Source: Candidatus Desantisbacteria bacterium CG1_02_49_89 (GTDB lineage Bacteria > Desantisbacteria > UBA1551). Taken from it: a stretch of DNA of 9,901 bases. The stretch covers positions 1-9,901 of the forward strand of contig MNUP01000039.1 in NCBI GenBank assembly GCA_001871075.1. Reading direction: 5' to 3'. The notes below the pieces were generated by a model. That model saw only the letters and a list, made by a program, of their open reading frames with translations, was not told the origin of the DNA and ran no database searches. Position numbers and translations under genes: made by a program. Shown in pieces: positions 1 through 4,979 of the stretch (within the stretch, counting starts at the first letter, position 1; each line of letters opens with the position of its first letter).

Positions 1-56
1 GCAATCTCGATTTTTAGGTCGAGATTGCTTCGTCGTTAACACTCCTCGCAATGACA
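1..56. repeat. Inverted-repeat intergenic element at window edge
   Basis: Positions 1-10 (GCAATCTCGA) and 19-28 (TCGAGATTGC) form a perfect 10-bp stem with an 8-nt loop. The following bases run through ATTGCTTCGTCG to CTCGCAATGACA at about 45-56. The pattern of GAGATTGCTTCGTCG, then CTCCTCGCAATGACA, resembles a dispersed repeat I remember from many unrelated bacterial genomes; that is recollection, not a search. No T-run follows on either strand, so it does not read as a simple terminator. It lies just downstream of the ORF6N gene and may continue beyond the window edge. Confidence 0.6.
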
Positions 57-99
57 GCCCAAATGTAAAGATCTGTTAGAGACACCACACTAGATAAAA

Positions 100-621
100 T
101 TAATCTACCTTAAATCCTATTTGTTTTTTCGGTTTTTCTTCTACTATCATCATTTGGCGAATCGCATTAAAAATATCAGTTATTTCCTCATCGTGTTTTT
201 CAATCTTTCTTTCCAGTTCCCTTAATTTAAAAGCGAGCTCTTTATGGGTAGAAAGCATTTCTTTTAATTTAACAAACGCACGCATAATAGCAATATTAAC
301 TTGGATCGCCCTCTCGCTGTTTAAAACACTTGAAAGCATTGCAACACCTTGTTCAGTAAAAACATACGGCGGTCTTCTTAAGCCCATTTTAGCTGAAGAA
401 TTGGAGGTCACAAATTGTGACCTCCAATTTTCTAACTCTGTTTTGCTTAATTGAAACATAAAATCTTTGGGGAAACGCTGTTTATTTCGTTTTACCGCCT
501 GGTTAAAAACTTTAGTCGGAACTCCGTAAAGCATTGCTAAATCACGGTCAAATATGACTTTATGTCCGCGGATCATAAATATCTTCTGTTCAATTATTTC
601 CTGGGGGATTATAGCCTTCAT
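100..621 (-). CDS. ORF6N-domain DNA-binding-type protein
   Basis: A 173-residue protein with an ORF6N domain over about residues 6-95, recognised from the run IRGHKVIFDRDLAMLYGV (residues 18-35), then FPKDFMFQLS and FTEQGVAMLSSVLNSERAIQVNI. The domain is known from phage KilA-N/ORF6N proteins and from free-standing chromosomal genes, and is thought to bind DNA. The tail, about residues 117-160, is rich in charged heptads (LAFKLRELERKIEKHDEEI) and is probably a coiled coil for oligomerisation. The ATG is preceded by AAGGA with 6-nt spacing, so the start is well placed. It begins 22 bp after the stop of the membrane protein upstream, so the two probably share a transcript. Residues 65-75 are encoded by a perfect 31-nt palindrome. 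The gene lies in an AT-rich stretch unlike the genes to its right. No other phage genes are visible, so prophage origin is unproven; biological target unknown. Confidence 0.88.
   Translation of the reverse strand: MKAIIPQEIIEQKIFMIRGHKVIFDRDLAMLYGVPTKVFNQAVKRNKQRFPKDFMFQLSKTELENWRSQFVTSNSSAKMGLRRPPYVFTEQGVAMLSSVLNSERAIQVNIAIMRAFVKLKEMLSTHKELAFKLRELERKIEKHDEEITDIFNAIRQMMIVEEKPKKQIGFKVD
399..429. repeat. Perfect 31-nt palindrome inside the ORF6N gene
   Basis: Positions 399-413 (AATTGGAGGTCACAA) and 415-429 are exact inverted complements around a single centre base at 414. The palindrome lies in frame and encodes residues 65-75 of the ORF6N protein (NWRSQFVTSNS). RSQ.VTS-like residues recur in this family from memory, so part of the symmetry could be forced by protein sequence, but 15 of 15 matching pairs including third codon positions is more than that explains. 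It could be an operator-like binding site, a strong mRNA hairpin, or the scar of a palindromic insertion. Confidence 0.85.
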
Positions 622-643
622 AATATTTCCTTCAGTTTCTTTT

Positions 644-1045
644 TTATATTTCGTAAGAGTCTTTTACTTTATAACTCAAGTAGCTTATTATGCCTGCTCC
701 AACAAATATTGAAGTACCAAAAAGAATAAATGGATATAAATTTTGTAGTAAAGGTATATAGGAATAATTATGTCCGGGACCAGCAACAAATAAATCTATC
801 AAAATAGCTACAAAGACTGCTAAAAAAATTAAGGCTATTACTGCAAAAATACGATCAAGCCTTTTAGGAAATTTAAAAAATAAAATTAAAAAGGGAATTG
901 CTAAAAAGAAAATAAAAAATCCTATTGTTGTTATAGCAATAAATATATTAGGAATTTTCAAGCCCAAATCTTTAAACATGATTTTATTAAATAATGCAAA
1001 AATAATAGAAACAATTTCTATTATTATAAATTTAACCTTTTTCAC
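644..1045 (-). CDS. Small hydrophobic membrane protein, unknown function
   Basis: A 133-residue protein that I do not recognise. It is mostly hydrophobic, with likely membrane segments near residues 6-20 (marginal), 33-58, 66-88 and 104-125. They are separated by short basic or polar stretches (KFPKRLDR at 58-65, GPGHNYSY at 89-96), and the C-terminus is charged (KVKDSYEI). No catalytic motif is visible. The start is a GTG (1043-1045) preceded by GAAGGA at about 5-nt spacing, a good ribosome site. Its stop lies 22 bp before the ORF6N start, suggesting a two-gene unit. Codon use is AT-rich, as in its neighbour and unlike the carbohydrate genes. Antitoxin, immunity or accessory membrane roles are all possible and none is supported. 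Confidence 0.72.
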   Translation of the reverse strand: MKKVKFIIIEIVSIIFALFNKIMFKDLGLKIPNIFIAITTIGFFIFFLAIPFLILFFKFPKRLDRIFAVIALIFLAVFVAILIDLFVAGPGHNYSYIPLLQNLYPFILFGTSIFVGAGIISYLSYKVKDSYEI

Positions 1046-1067
1046 AATTTTCCTTCTTTTTTTATAT

Positions 1068-1087
1068 GGTAGGCTACAACCTTTAAG
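1068..1087 (-). repeat. Degenerate copy of GGTTGCGGCTACC repeat
   Basis: On the minus strand this stretch reads CTTAAAGGTTGTAGCCTACC. It resembles CTAAAGGTTGCGGCTACC on the plus strand at 3766-3783, with an extra T, GCGG changed to TAG and an extra C. The similarity is short and imperfect, so shared origin is only a suggestion. It lies in the 85-bp gap between the aldolase and the membrane-protein gene, which otherwise holds only the GTG gene's ribosome site. I see no terminator after the aldolase. Confidence 0.35.
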
Positions 1088-1130
1088 TATCTTTCATCTT
1101 GAAAATCACTTGCTTTATTTCCTATTATTG

Positions 1131-1910
1131 TTAAATATGAACTATTTTATGGAGTTTTGAAATAATGTCCGCGGGATTTTCCCTGCCCCACACGTTCCTT
1201 CCGATGCAGATCCCTTTGGCTCCCGCCTTTATGCAGTCTTTTATCATGTCCAGGAACTGCTCATCCGTATCCGCCTTCGGGCCGCCGGCTATCACTATCG
1301 GCAGCGGCGTGCTTGCCCCAACTTCTTTAAAACTTTCAACATCGCCCGTATACTGACATTTAATGCAGTCCGCCCCGAGTTCAGCGGCAAGCCTGCCCGC
1401 GAGCTGCATGTCTCTGGCAGCGTCCTTCCCTTTTTCTTTCGCTTTCCCGAACTGGTGCAGCAGTGTTGACGCGGGGACCATCTCAGCCATAAGCGGCATG
1501 CCGTATCTGAAACAGGCGGTTGCCACCGTTCCTAATTTTTCAAGGTGCTCGTCTTCATTCTCAACCCCTATGAAAATGTTGACAACGACGATATCTGCCC
1601 CGCTCGCGACTGCCTGCTCAAGGTTCGAGATAAGCTTTGTTTTTTCAAGATGAAGGCCCATCCTCGTGTGAGTCCCGTCAAGCCTGAAAACAATTGCCAG
1701 GTTTCCGATCACGTCCTCCACATGGCCCAGCATTCCCGGAGTTATCAGTATCGCGTCCGCTTCGGTTTTTGATATCACCCTGACAAGCTTGTGCAGGTCT
1801 CTCAGGTTCCCGGACGGCTCGTAATACAGCCCGTGGTCCATGGGCACTATGATCGCGTTCCCGCCGTTCTTAAAGATCCTTCTCATCCTAAGCTTTTTTC
1901 CCATATCCAT
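1131..1910 (-). CDS. Class I aldolase, DeoC/FbaB/ADH-synthase family
   Basis: A 259-residue (beta/alpha)8 aldolase of the class I FbaB/LsrF/MJ0400 (ADH synthase) family. The start fits the family's usual opening (MDMGKKLRMRRIF), with AGGAGA just upstream. VPMDHG (residues 22-27) supplies the conserved Asp25. DCIKCQYTGD places the Schiff-base lysine at Lys184, and IAGGPK (207-212) with GICIGRNV (233-240) forms the phosphate-binding end of the barrel. These enzymes cleave or form C-C bonds through a lysine-bound intermediate, with substrates ranging from fructose 1,6-bisphosphate to amino-shikimate precursors and autoinducer phosphates. Here the MYPRG-type motif that usually carries a catalytic Tyr reads MVPAS (144-148), so ordinary fructose-bisphosphate aldolase activity is doubtful. 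The protein stops at KIVHI, apparently lacking the usual short tail, exactly where the DNA becomes AT-rich. Position after the oxidoreductase and TIM-barrel genes suggests a final sugar-cleavage step; the substrate is unknown. Confidence 0.88.
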   Translation of the reverse strand: MDMGKKLRMRRIFKNGGNAIIVPMDHGLYYEPSGNLRDLHKLVRVISKTEADAILITPGMLGHVEDVIGNLAIVFRLDGTHTRMGLHLEKTKLISNLEQAVASGADIVVVNIFIGVENEDEHLEKLGTVATACFRYGMPLMAEMVPASTLLHQFGKAKEKGKDAARDMQLAGRLAAELGADCIKCQYTGDVESFKEVGASTPLPIVIAGGPKADTDEQFLDMIKDCIKAGAKGICIGRNVWGRENPADIISKLHKIVHI

Positions 1911-1932
1911 AAACTCTCCTTTTGTAAATTAC

Positions 1933-1968
1933 GATTACGGTGATTTTTAACTAATGATTACAGTGATT
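1933..1968. repeat. Paired GATTACRGTGATT direct repeat
   Basis: GATTACGGTGATT (1933-1945) and GATTACAGTGATT (1956-1968) match at 12 of 13 bases, 23 bp apart, immediately upstream of the aldolase ribosome site. The pair could be two half-sites for a regulator, but similar short repeats fill the other gaps here, so a repeat-array origin is equally likely. Confidence 0.55.
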
Positions 1969-1971
1969 ATT

Positions 1972-2006
1972 TTAAGTATCAAGAGTCAAGTGTCAAGTAT
2001 CAAGTT
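1972..2006. repeat. Heptamer tandem array, TCAAGTN type
   Basis: Five consecutive 7-bp units: TTAAGTA, TCAAGAG, TCAAGTG, TCAAGTA, TCAAGTT. The period is exact and the units are degenerate. It occupies the middle of the 196-bp gap between the GH172 gene and the aldolase. No coding role is visible. Confidence 0.75.
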
Positions 2007-2034
2007 TGAAACCAAAATGTCTCTCTGTGCCGTA

Positions 2035-2057
2035 GCCCGCCACGATTATTGGCGGGC
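2035..2057. repeat. GC-rich hairpin, CCGCC-ACGATTATT-GGCGG
   Basis: GCCCGCC (2035-2041) pairs with GGCGGGC (2051-2057) around the 9-nt loop ACGATTATT. No T-run follows on the minus strand, so it is not a canonical terminator for the GH172 gene. The 19-nt core recurs at 3824-3842 with a single loop change (ACGAATATT), which marks both as copies of one element. Confidence 0.7.
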
Positions 2058-2106
2058 GGAGGTCCCTGCGTTATAGCTCCGGTATTATCTGAGCTGCAGG
2101 GGGAAA

Positions 2107-3666
2107 TTATTTTACAGGATAAAGATACACCGCATCTATGCCCAGGAAATATCCTGTCGTTGAGGTGCCGGCAAGCTTCGATCTCTCGTTAGCGCCCTTG
2201 CACACGAATTTCAGCAGGTGCTCACCTGGTTCCAGCCTGCGCTTACCGAGGCTGATCTCCCTTGCTATCACGGTCGGGCTGTAAAAATCTTTCGAACACA
2301 CGTTCCTGCCGTCAAGATAAATATCGTAAATACCGTAATCCCAGGAAAATGTCATGACGGCCCTAACAATATAATCGCCTGTTTCCTCAACGTCAAAAGG
2401 CAGCTCGACTCTGGCACTCTTGGTATCTGAGATAAAAAGGATCTGGGCTCCACCGCTCCACATGTCCCCATCCTGTTTCATTCTCGCAAAAGGCTTATAG
2501 TTCCCCTTTAGCATATACTTCTCGGCCTCAATTGCAGTATACGCGGGAATTCTTTCTTTTGCCGGAGGCACAGAAGCGAACCGCTTTGCCTTCCCTGCCT
2601 GGTACCAGAAAGCAACGCTTGAGAAATCGTCAGAGCGCTCGTCAAAACCGCTGGTAAATTTTTTCTTTTTCTCGTCCCAGACCGCGCCCTTGTGTTCTAT
2701 TGTCACCTTAAGCGAAGCCCCGAACGCGACCGGGTCAGGTATATGCCAGCGGTAAACCGTTCCCCTGTCCCCCGATTCAAATCCCTCCCAGAAGGTAACT
2801 CCGTAAAAAGGGTTGTTGAATTCCCTGAACCCCCACGCGTCGCAGAAATAATCCTCGCTTCCCGTTCCCCGCAGAGAAGGCTTTTCCTCGCCGTCAATAT
2901 AAAACCTGTCATCGCCTTCGCCGAACCATCCCGGCTGGTTCACCCTTACCGAAAGCACTGTGCCGACGTAGTGGCCTTTGCCCTTCGCGTCAAGGATAAG
3001 GTAATCCTCGCCGCTCCTGCATGGAAATTCCTGGCGGTATTGCGCATGGAAATACGGGACGCTTTCAGCGAGCGCGGGCAGTTTCTGCCAGTCCACGTAC
3101 CAGAAAAGCGCGTCAACCTGCTTATCCGAATCATTGGTCACGGTTATTTTAGCTGATTTCCTGAAAGGCATGGGCCAGTAGCAGTTATACGCCCTTCCTT
3201 CCGAGGAAACAGCCACAGGCGTTGAATTTAGCGTCCTGATGCATCCGTGGCCTACGGCGAAAAAATCTCCCAGAGGGGACTCAACCGCCGGCTCTGTGTC
3301 CCCGTCCCAGTAAATACGCAGGGTCATTGTCCGGGGGTAGTATTTGTCTTTCGCGGAAACAGTGAACCAGATATGCGTGATCCTGCCCGGGCCTTCAAGC
3401 TCCGCTACCTTCAGGGTCTTTCCCTGCGCAATAGGCCTTGCGTCGCCGTTGCCGTTCTTCCAGTTGGGGTCGGCACTTGAGCTGCGCATGGAACGGTATT
3501 CCCTGGGCATATCCAACCCTTCAAGCCCCGTGCCCTGTGCCAGGACAAGCTGCCCGCCCCAAAGGGGCGAGGTCTCGCCCCGATGAAATATCGGGGCGGA
3601 AAAGTTGAAGGTTGAAAGTTGAAAGGTAAAAAGAAGAAATATAATGAAGCATCTTAATTTCATCAT
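2107..3666 (-). CDS. Secreted DUF2961 / GH172-family glycoside hydrolase-like protein
   Basis: A 519-residue protein: an N-terminal export signal, a DUF2961 (GH172) catalytic region at about residues 47-330, and a C-terminal beta-sandwich, carbohydrate-binding-like region at about 375-519 (AIEAEKY, then TGDYIVRAVM, ending GIDAVYLYP). The hallmark GTGSEDYF is at 267-274. Characterised GH172 enzymes act on difructose- or arabinofuranose-type glycosides using two glutamates; Glu271 in GTGSED is the likely nucleophile and Glu294 (FWEGFE) a candidate acid/base by spacing. GEGDDRFYIDGE (249-260) is also family-typical. The signal region is odd. Residues 15-22 come from a CTTTCAA heptamer array and 24-38 from a GC-rich palindrome, followed by LVLAQ, which itself looks like the end of a signal peptide. 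Cleavage could fall after Ala24 or after Gln44. The ATG pair at 3661-3666 has only a weak AGG upstream. It probably works outside the cytoplasm, before the intracellular enzymes encoded alongside. Substrate not predictable. Confidence 0.85.
   Translation of the reverse strand: MMKLRCFIIFLLFTFQLSTFNFSAPIFHRGETSPLWGGQLVLAQGTGLEGLDMPREYRSMRSSSADPNWKNGNGDARPIAQGKTLKVAELEGPGRITHIWFTVSAKDKYYPRTMTLRIYWDGDTEPAVESPLGDFFAVGHGCIRTLNSTPVAVSSEGRAYNCYWPMPFRKSAKITVTNDSDKQVDALFWYVDWQKLPALAESVPYFHAQYRQEFPCRSGEDYLILDAKGKGHYVGTVLSVRVNQPGWFGEGDDRFYIDGEEKPSLRGTGSEDYFCDAWGFREFNNPFYGVTFWEGFESGDRGTVYRWHIPDPVAFGASLKVTIEHKGAVWDEKKKKFTSGFDERSDDFSSVAFWYQAGKAKRFASVPPAKERIPAYTAIEAEKYMLKGNYKPFARMKQDGDMWSGGAQILFISDTKSARVELPFDVEETGDYIVRAVMTFSWDYGIYDIYLDGRNVCSKDFYSPTVIAREISLGKRRLEPGEHLLKFVCKGANERSKLAGTSTTGYFLGIDAVYLYPVK
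3555..3598. repeat. GC-rich double palindrome within GH172 signal region
   Basis: Three overlapping inverted repeats: CGCCCC/GGGGCG (3555-3560 and 3564-3569, AAA loop), GGGGCGAG/CTCGCCCC (3564-3571 and 3574-3581), and CGCCCCGAT/ATCGGGGCG (3576-3584 and 3590-3598, GAAAT loop). They can form alternative hairpins. The element lies in frame in the GH172 gene and encodes residues 24-38 (APIFHRGETSPLWGG), which do not look like a natural signal peptide or mature N-terminus. Confidence 0.75.
3605..3625. repeat. Heptamer array encoding signal-peptide core (GH172)
   Basis: Plus-strand units GTTGAAG, GTTGAAA, GTTGAAA, followed by the related GGTAAAA. On the coding strand the unit is CTTTCAA, and 21 nt of it encodes the hydrophobic cycle LSTFNFQ in any reading frame without a stop. 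It specifies residues 15-21 (FQLSTFN) of the GH172 signal region. The 15-mer TGAAAGTTGAAAGGT (3614-3628) recurs exactly at 9514-9528 in the PorV/PorQ-like gene, in the same frame. Confidence 0.75.
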
Positions 3667-3697
3667 TTTAACCTGTAGTTTCTCTTGGATATTTTAA

Positions 3698-3743
3698 TCA
3701 GGGCTCCCTCCTTTAAGATTGGCGGGTCTTCGAGAAGCCCTGA
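3698..3743. repeat. 8-bp inverted repeat in GH172 upstream gap
   Basis: TCAGGGCT (3698-3705) is exactly complementary to AGCCCTGA (3736-3743), with 30 bp between. It lies 30-80 bp upstream of the GH172 start. It could be a regulator site or an mRNA leader stem; an eight-base match may also be chance. Confidence 0.35.
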
Positions 3744-3759
3744 GTTACAGATTTCTCTA

Positions 3760-3783
3760 CGCAACCTAAAGGTTGCGGCTACC
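3760..3783. repeat. CGCAACC-TAAA-GGTTGCG palindrome with GCTACC tail
   Basis: A perfect 7-bp stem with a 4-nt TAAA loop (3760-3777), followed by GCTACC. The unit resembles small dispersed palindromes I remember from candidate-phylum genomes, and a degenerate relative is at 1068-1087. It is part of the 215-bp gap between the oxidoreductase and GH172 genes, where I see repeats and no gene. Confidence 0.6.
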
Positions 3784-3796
3784 TTGTTTTTGCGTT

Positions 3797-3865
3797 GATA
3801 CGTTAATACGGTGCCTGCCCGCTCCGCCACGAATATTGGCGGACTGGGCGGGATACGTTGACACG
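3797..3865. repeat. Hairpin nested between octamer repeats
   Basis: GATACGTTAATACG (3797-3810) and GATACGTTGACACG (3852-3865) match at 12 of 14 bases. Both are built from 8-bp units of consensus GAYACGYT. Between them lies an imperfect GC-rich stem: TCCGCC (3823-3828) pairs with GGCGGA (3838-3843) around ACGAATATT, and the outer GCCC/GGGC (3817-3820 and 3846-3849) extends it. The core matches the hairpin at 2035-2057. The direct copies either side look like a target interrupted by an insertion. Confidence 0.7.
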
Positions 3866-3881
3866 CTTTAAAGACCAGAAC

Positions 3882-4847
3882 TCATGACTTTATTTTTATA
3901 ATTCTGCCCGTCCTGATCGATTCATTGACCGCGAGCGTGACTTCAAGGGTTTTCATCCCGTCTTCGTAATCGCACCTGATCCCCGAGCGGTCGCCTGTTT
4001 TTACCGCCTCGATGAAAGCCTTATTCTCCTCAAGCCTGGGGTCGTTCGTGGGCTTTATCTCTTTTGTCTCCCCGTTCGTAAGCCTGAACACGCTCATATC
4101 CACAAACATCCTGGCGTGTTTCAGCACGATATCAACACCCATCCCGCCGCCTGCCTTCATCAGGCAGGTTGTCAGGACGTTTCCTGCCGCCCCGCTCTTG
4201 AAATGCAGCATCGCGTTGGACGCGTCATCTATGTCGTTTTCCGGGATATCGGTCTGCAGTCCCCTGTAACCCAGGGCGTAAACGCTGTCAACGTCTCCCA
4301 GAAGGTACCTTGCAAGGTCGTAGATATGCGTTGACTGCTCAACAACCTGCCCTCCTGAATCCTTCATCCTCCTCCACCACGGGGTCGGGACAAACGGGCA
4401 CATATAGAAAGCGTGCATGACTGCGGGCTGCTTGCCCTTGAGGAAATCCTTTGCCTGCCACACTGAGTCAACGTACCTGATCACGTACCCGACGTTCGTC
4501 GCGATGCCTGCCTTCTTTACCGCGGCGCTGATCTCCGCGGCTTTCTTCATTGAAAGCGCCACAGGTTTCTCCACGAAGAAATGTATTTTCTTTTTGCAGG
4601 CTATCAGTTCCTGGTCCGTGTGCGCTGACGGCACCAGACAGATATAGACCGCGTCAAGACTTTCCTTTTCGAACATTAGATGGTGATCCGTATAAACGTT
4701 TGCCCCGCCGCTTTTCTGGCTGAACGCCTTTGCCTTCTCCTCCACGATATCGCATGCCGCGGCCACCTTGACATCGGCTATTGTTAAAAGGCTGTCCAGA
4801 TGGGCATTGGCGATCCCGCCGCAACCGATAAATCCTATTTTAACCAC
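3882..4847 (-). CDS. Gfo/Idh/MocA-family NAD(P)-dependent oxidoreductase
   Basis: A 321-residue cytoplasmic oxidoreductase of ordinary length for the family. The N-terminal Rossmann fold opens with KIGFIGCGGIANAHL (residues 3-17), a GxGGxA dinucleotide-binding loop. VEKPVALS (92-99) contains the EKP motif with the conserved Lys94. The C-terminal beta-sheet domain carries GGQVVEQSTHIYDLARYLLG (165-184), whose His174 and Asp177 are the usual catalytic and substrate-positioning residues. Such enzymes oxidise or reduce a hydroxyl or keto group on sugars, inositols, sugar acids or glycosides; the substrate cannot be read from sequence. The start is GTG (4845-4847) behind a strong GGGGGA at about 4-nt spacing. 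Placement beside a TIM-barrel isomerase-like gene and GH38 and GH172 genes suggests oxidation of a sugar or glycoside released by those enzymes. Stop TGA at 3882-3884. Confidence 0.92.
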   Translation of the reverse strand: MVKIGFIGCGGIANAHLDSLLTIADVKVAAACDIVEEKAKAFSQKSGGANVYTDHHLMFEKESLDAVYICLVPSAHTDQELIACKKKIHFFVEKPVALSMKKAAEISAAVKKAGIATNVGYVIRYVDSVWQAKDFLKGKQPAVMHAFYMCPFVPTPWWRRMKDSGGQVVEQSTHIYDLARYLLGDVDSVYALGYRGLQTDIPENDIDDASNAMLHFKSGAAGNVLTTCLMKAGGGMGVDIVLKHARMFVDMSVFRLTNGETKEIKPTNDPRLEENKAFIEAVKTGDRSGIRCDYEDGMKTLEVTLAVNESIRTGRIIKIKS

Positions 4848-4866
4848 GCTTCCCCCTTTTCAAATG

Positions 4867-4923
4867 CAGTGGCCAGTGTCCCGCCCCTTCGGCGGGTCGC
4901 CGTAGTGGCAACCAGTGGCCAGT
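4867..4923. repeat. CCCGCC hairpin flanked by CAGTGGCCAGT copies
   Basis: CAGTGGCCAGT occurs exactly at 4867-4877 and 4913-4923. Between them is the hairpin CCCGCC (4880-4885), loop CCTTC, GGCGGG (4891-4896). The right flank continues with a 7-bp period (CCAGTGG, CCAGTAG, TCAGTTA). It occupies the start-proximal half of the 130-bp gap between the TIM-barrel and oxidoreductase genes, just upstream of the oxidoreductase ribosome site. Confidence 0.7.
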
Positions 4924-4944
4924 AGTCAGTTAAAAAGTTTTAAA

Positions 4945-4979
4945 CTGGATGCTGGATACTGGTTACTGGATACTGATTT
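4945..4979. repeat. Heptamer array CTGGATA overlapping a stop codon
   Basis: Five 7-bp units: CTGGATG, CTGGATA, CTGGTTA, CTGGATA, CTGATTT. The last unit overlaps the TAA stop of the TIM-barrel gene (4978-4980 on the minus strand), so the array starts exactly at the 3' end of that gene. Confidence 0.78.

Noticed and set aside
100-621. Prophage remnant
   Set aside because: ORF6N proteins occur in phages, but no integrase, structural or lysis gene is visible, and free-standing chromosomal ORF6N genes are common.
978-1160. Plus-strand 60-residue hydrophobic open frame
   Set aside because: It is antisense to the membrane protein gene and the end of the aldolase, in AT-rich DNA where such hydrophobic frames arise readily. 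No ribosome site is visible.
1972-2006. CRISPR-like array
   Set aside because: Units are only 7 bp, directly adjoining and degenerate, with no spacers and no cas genes nearby.
2035-2057. Terminator for the GH172 gene
   Set aside because: The stem is strong but no T-run follows it on the minus strand, and an almost identical core occurs in another gap, so a repeat element is the better reading.
3667-3881. Small gene in the 215-bp gap
   Set aside because: No frame with a start and ribosome site of useful length is seen; the gap is accounted for mostly by inverted and short-period repeats.
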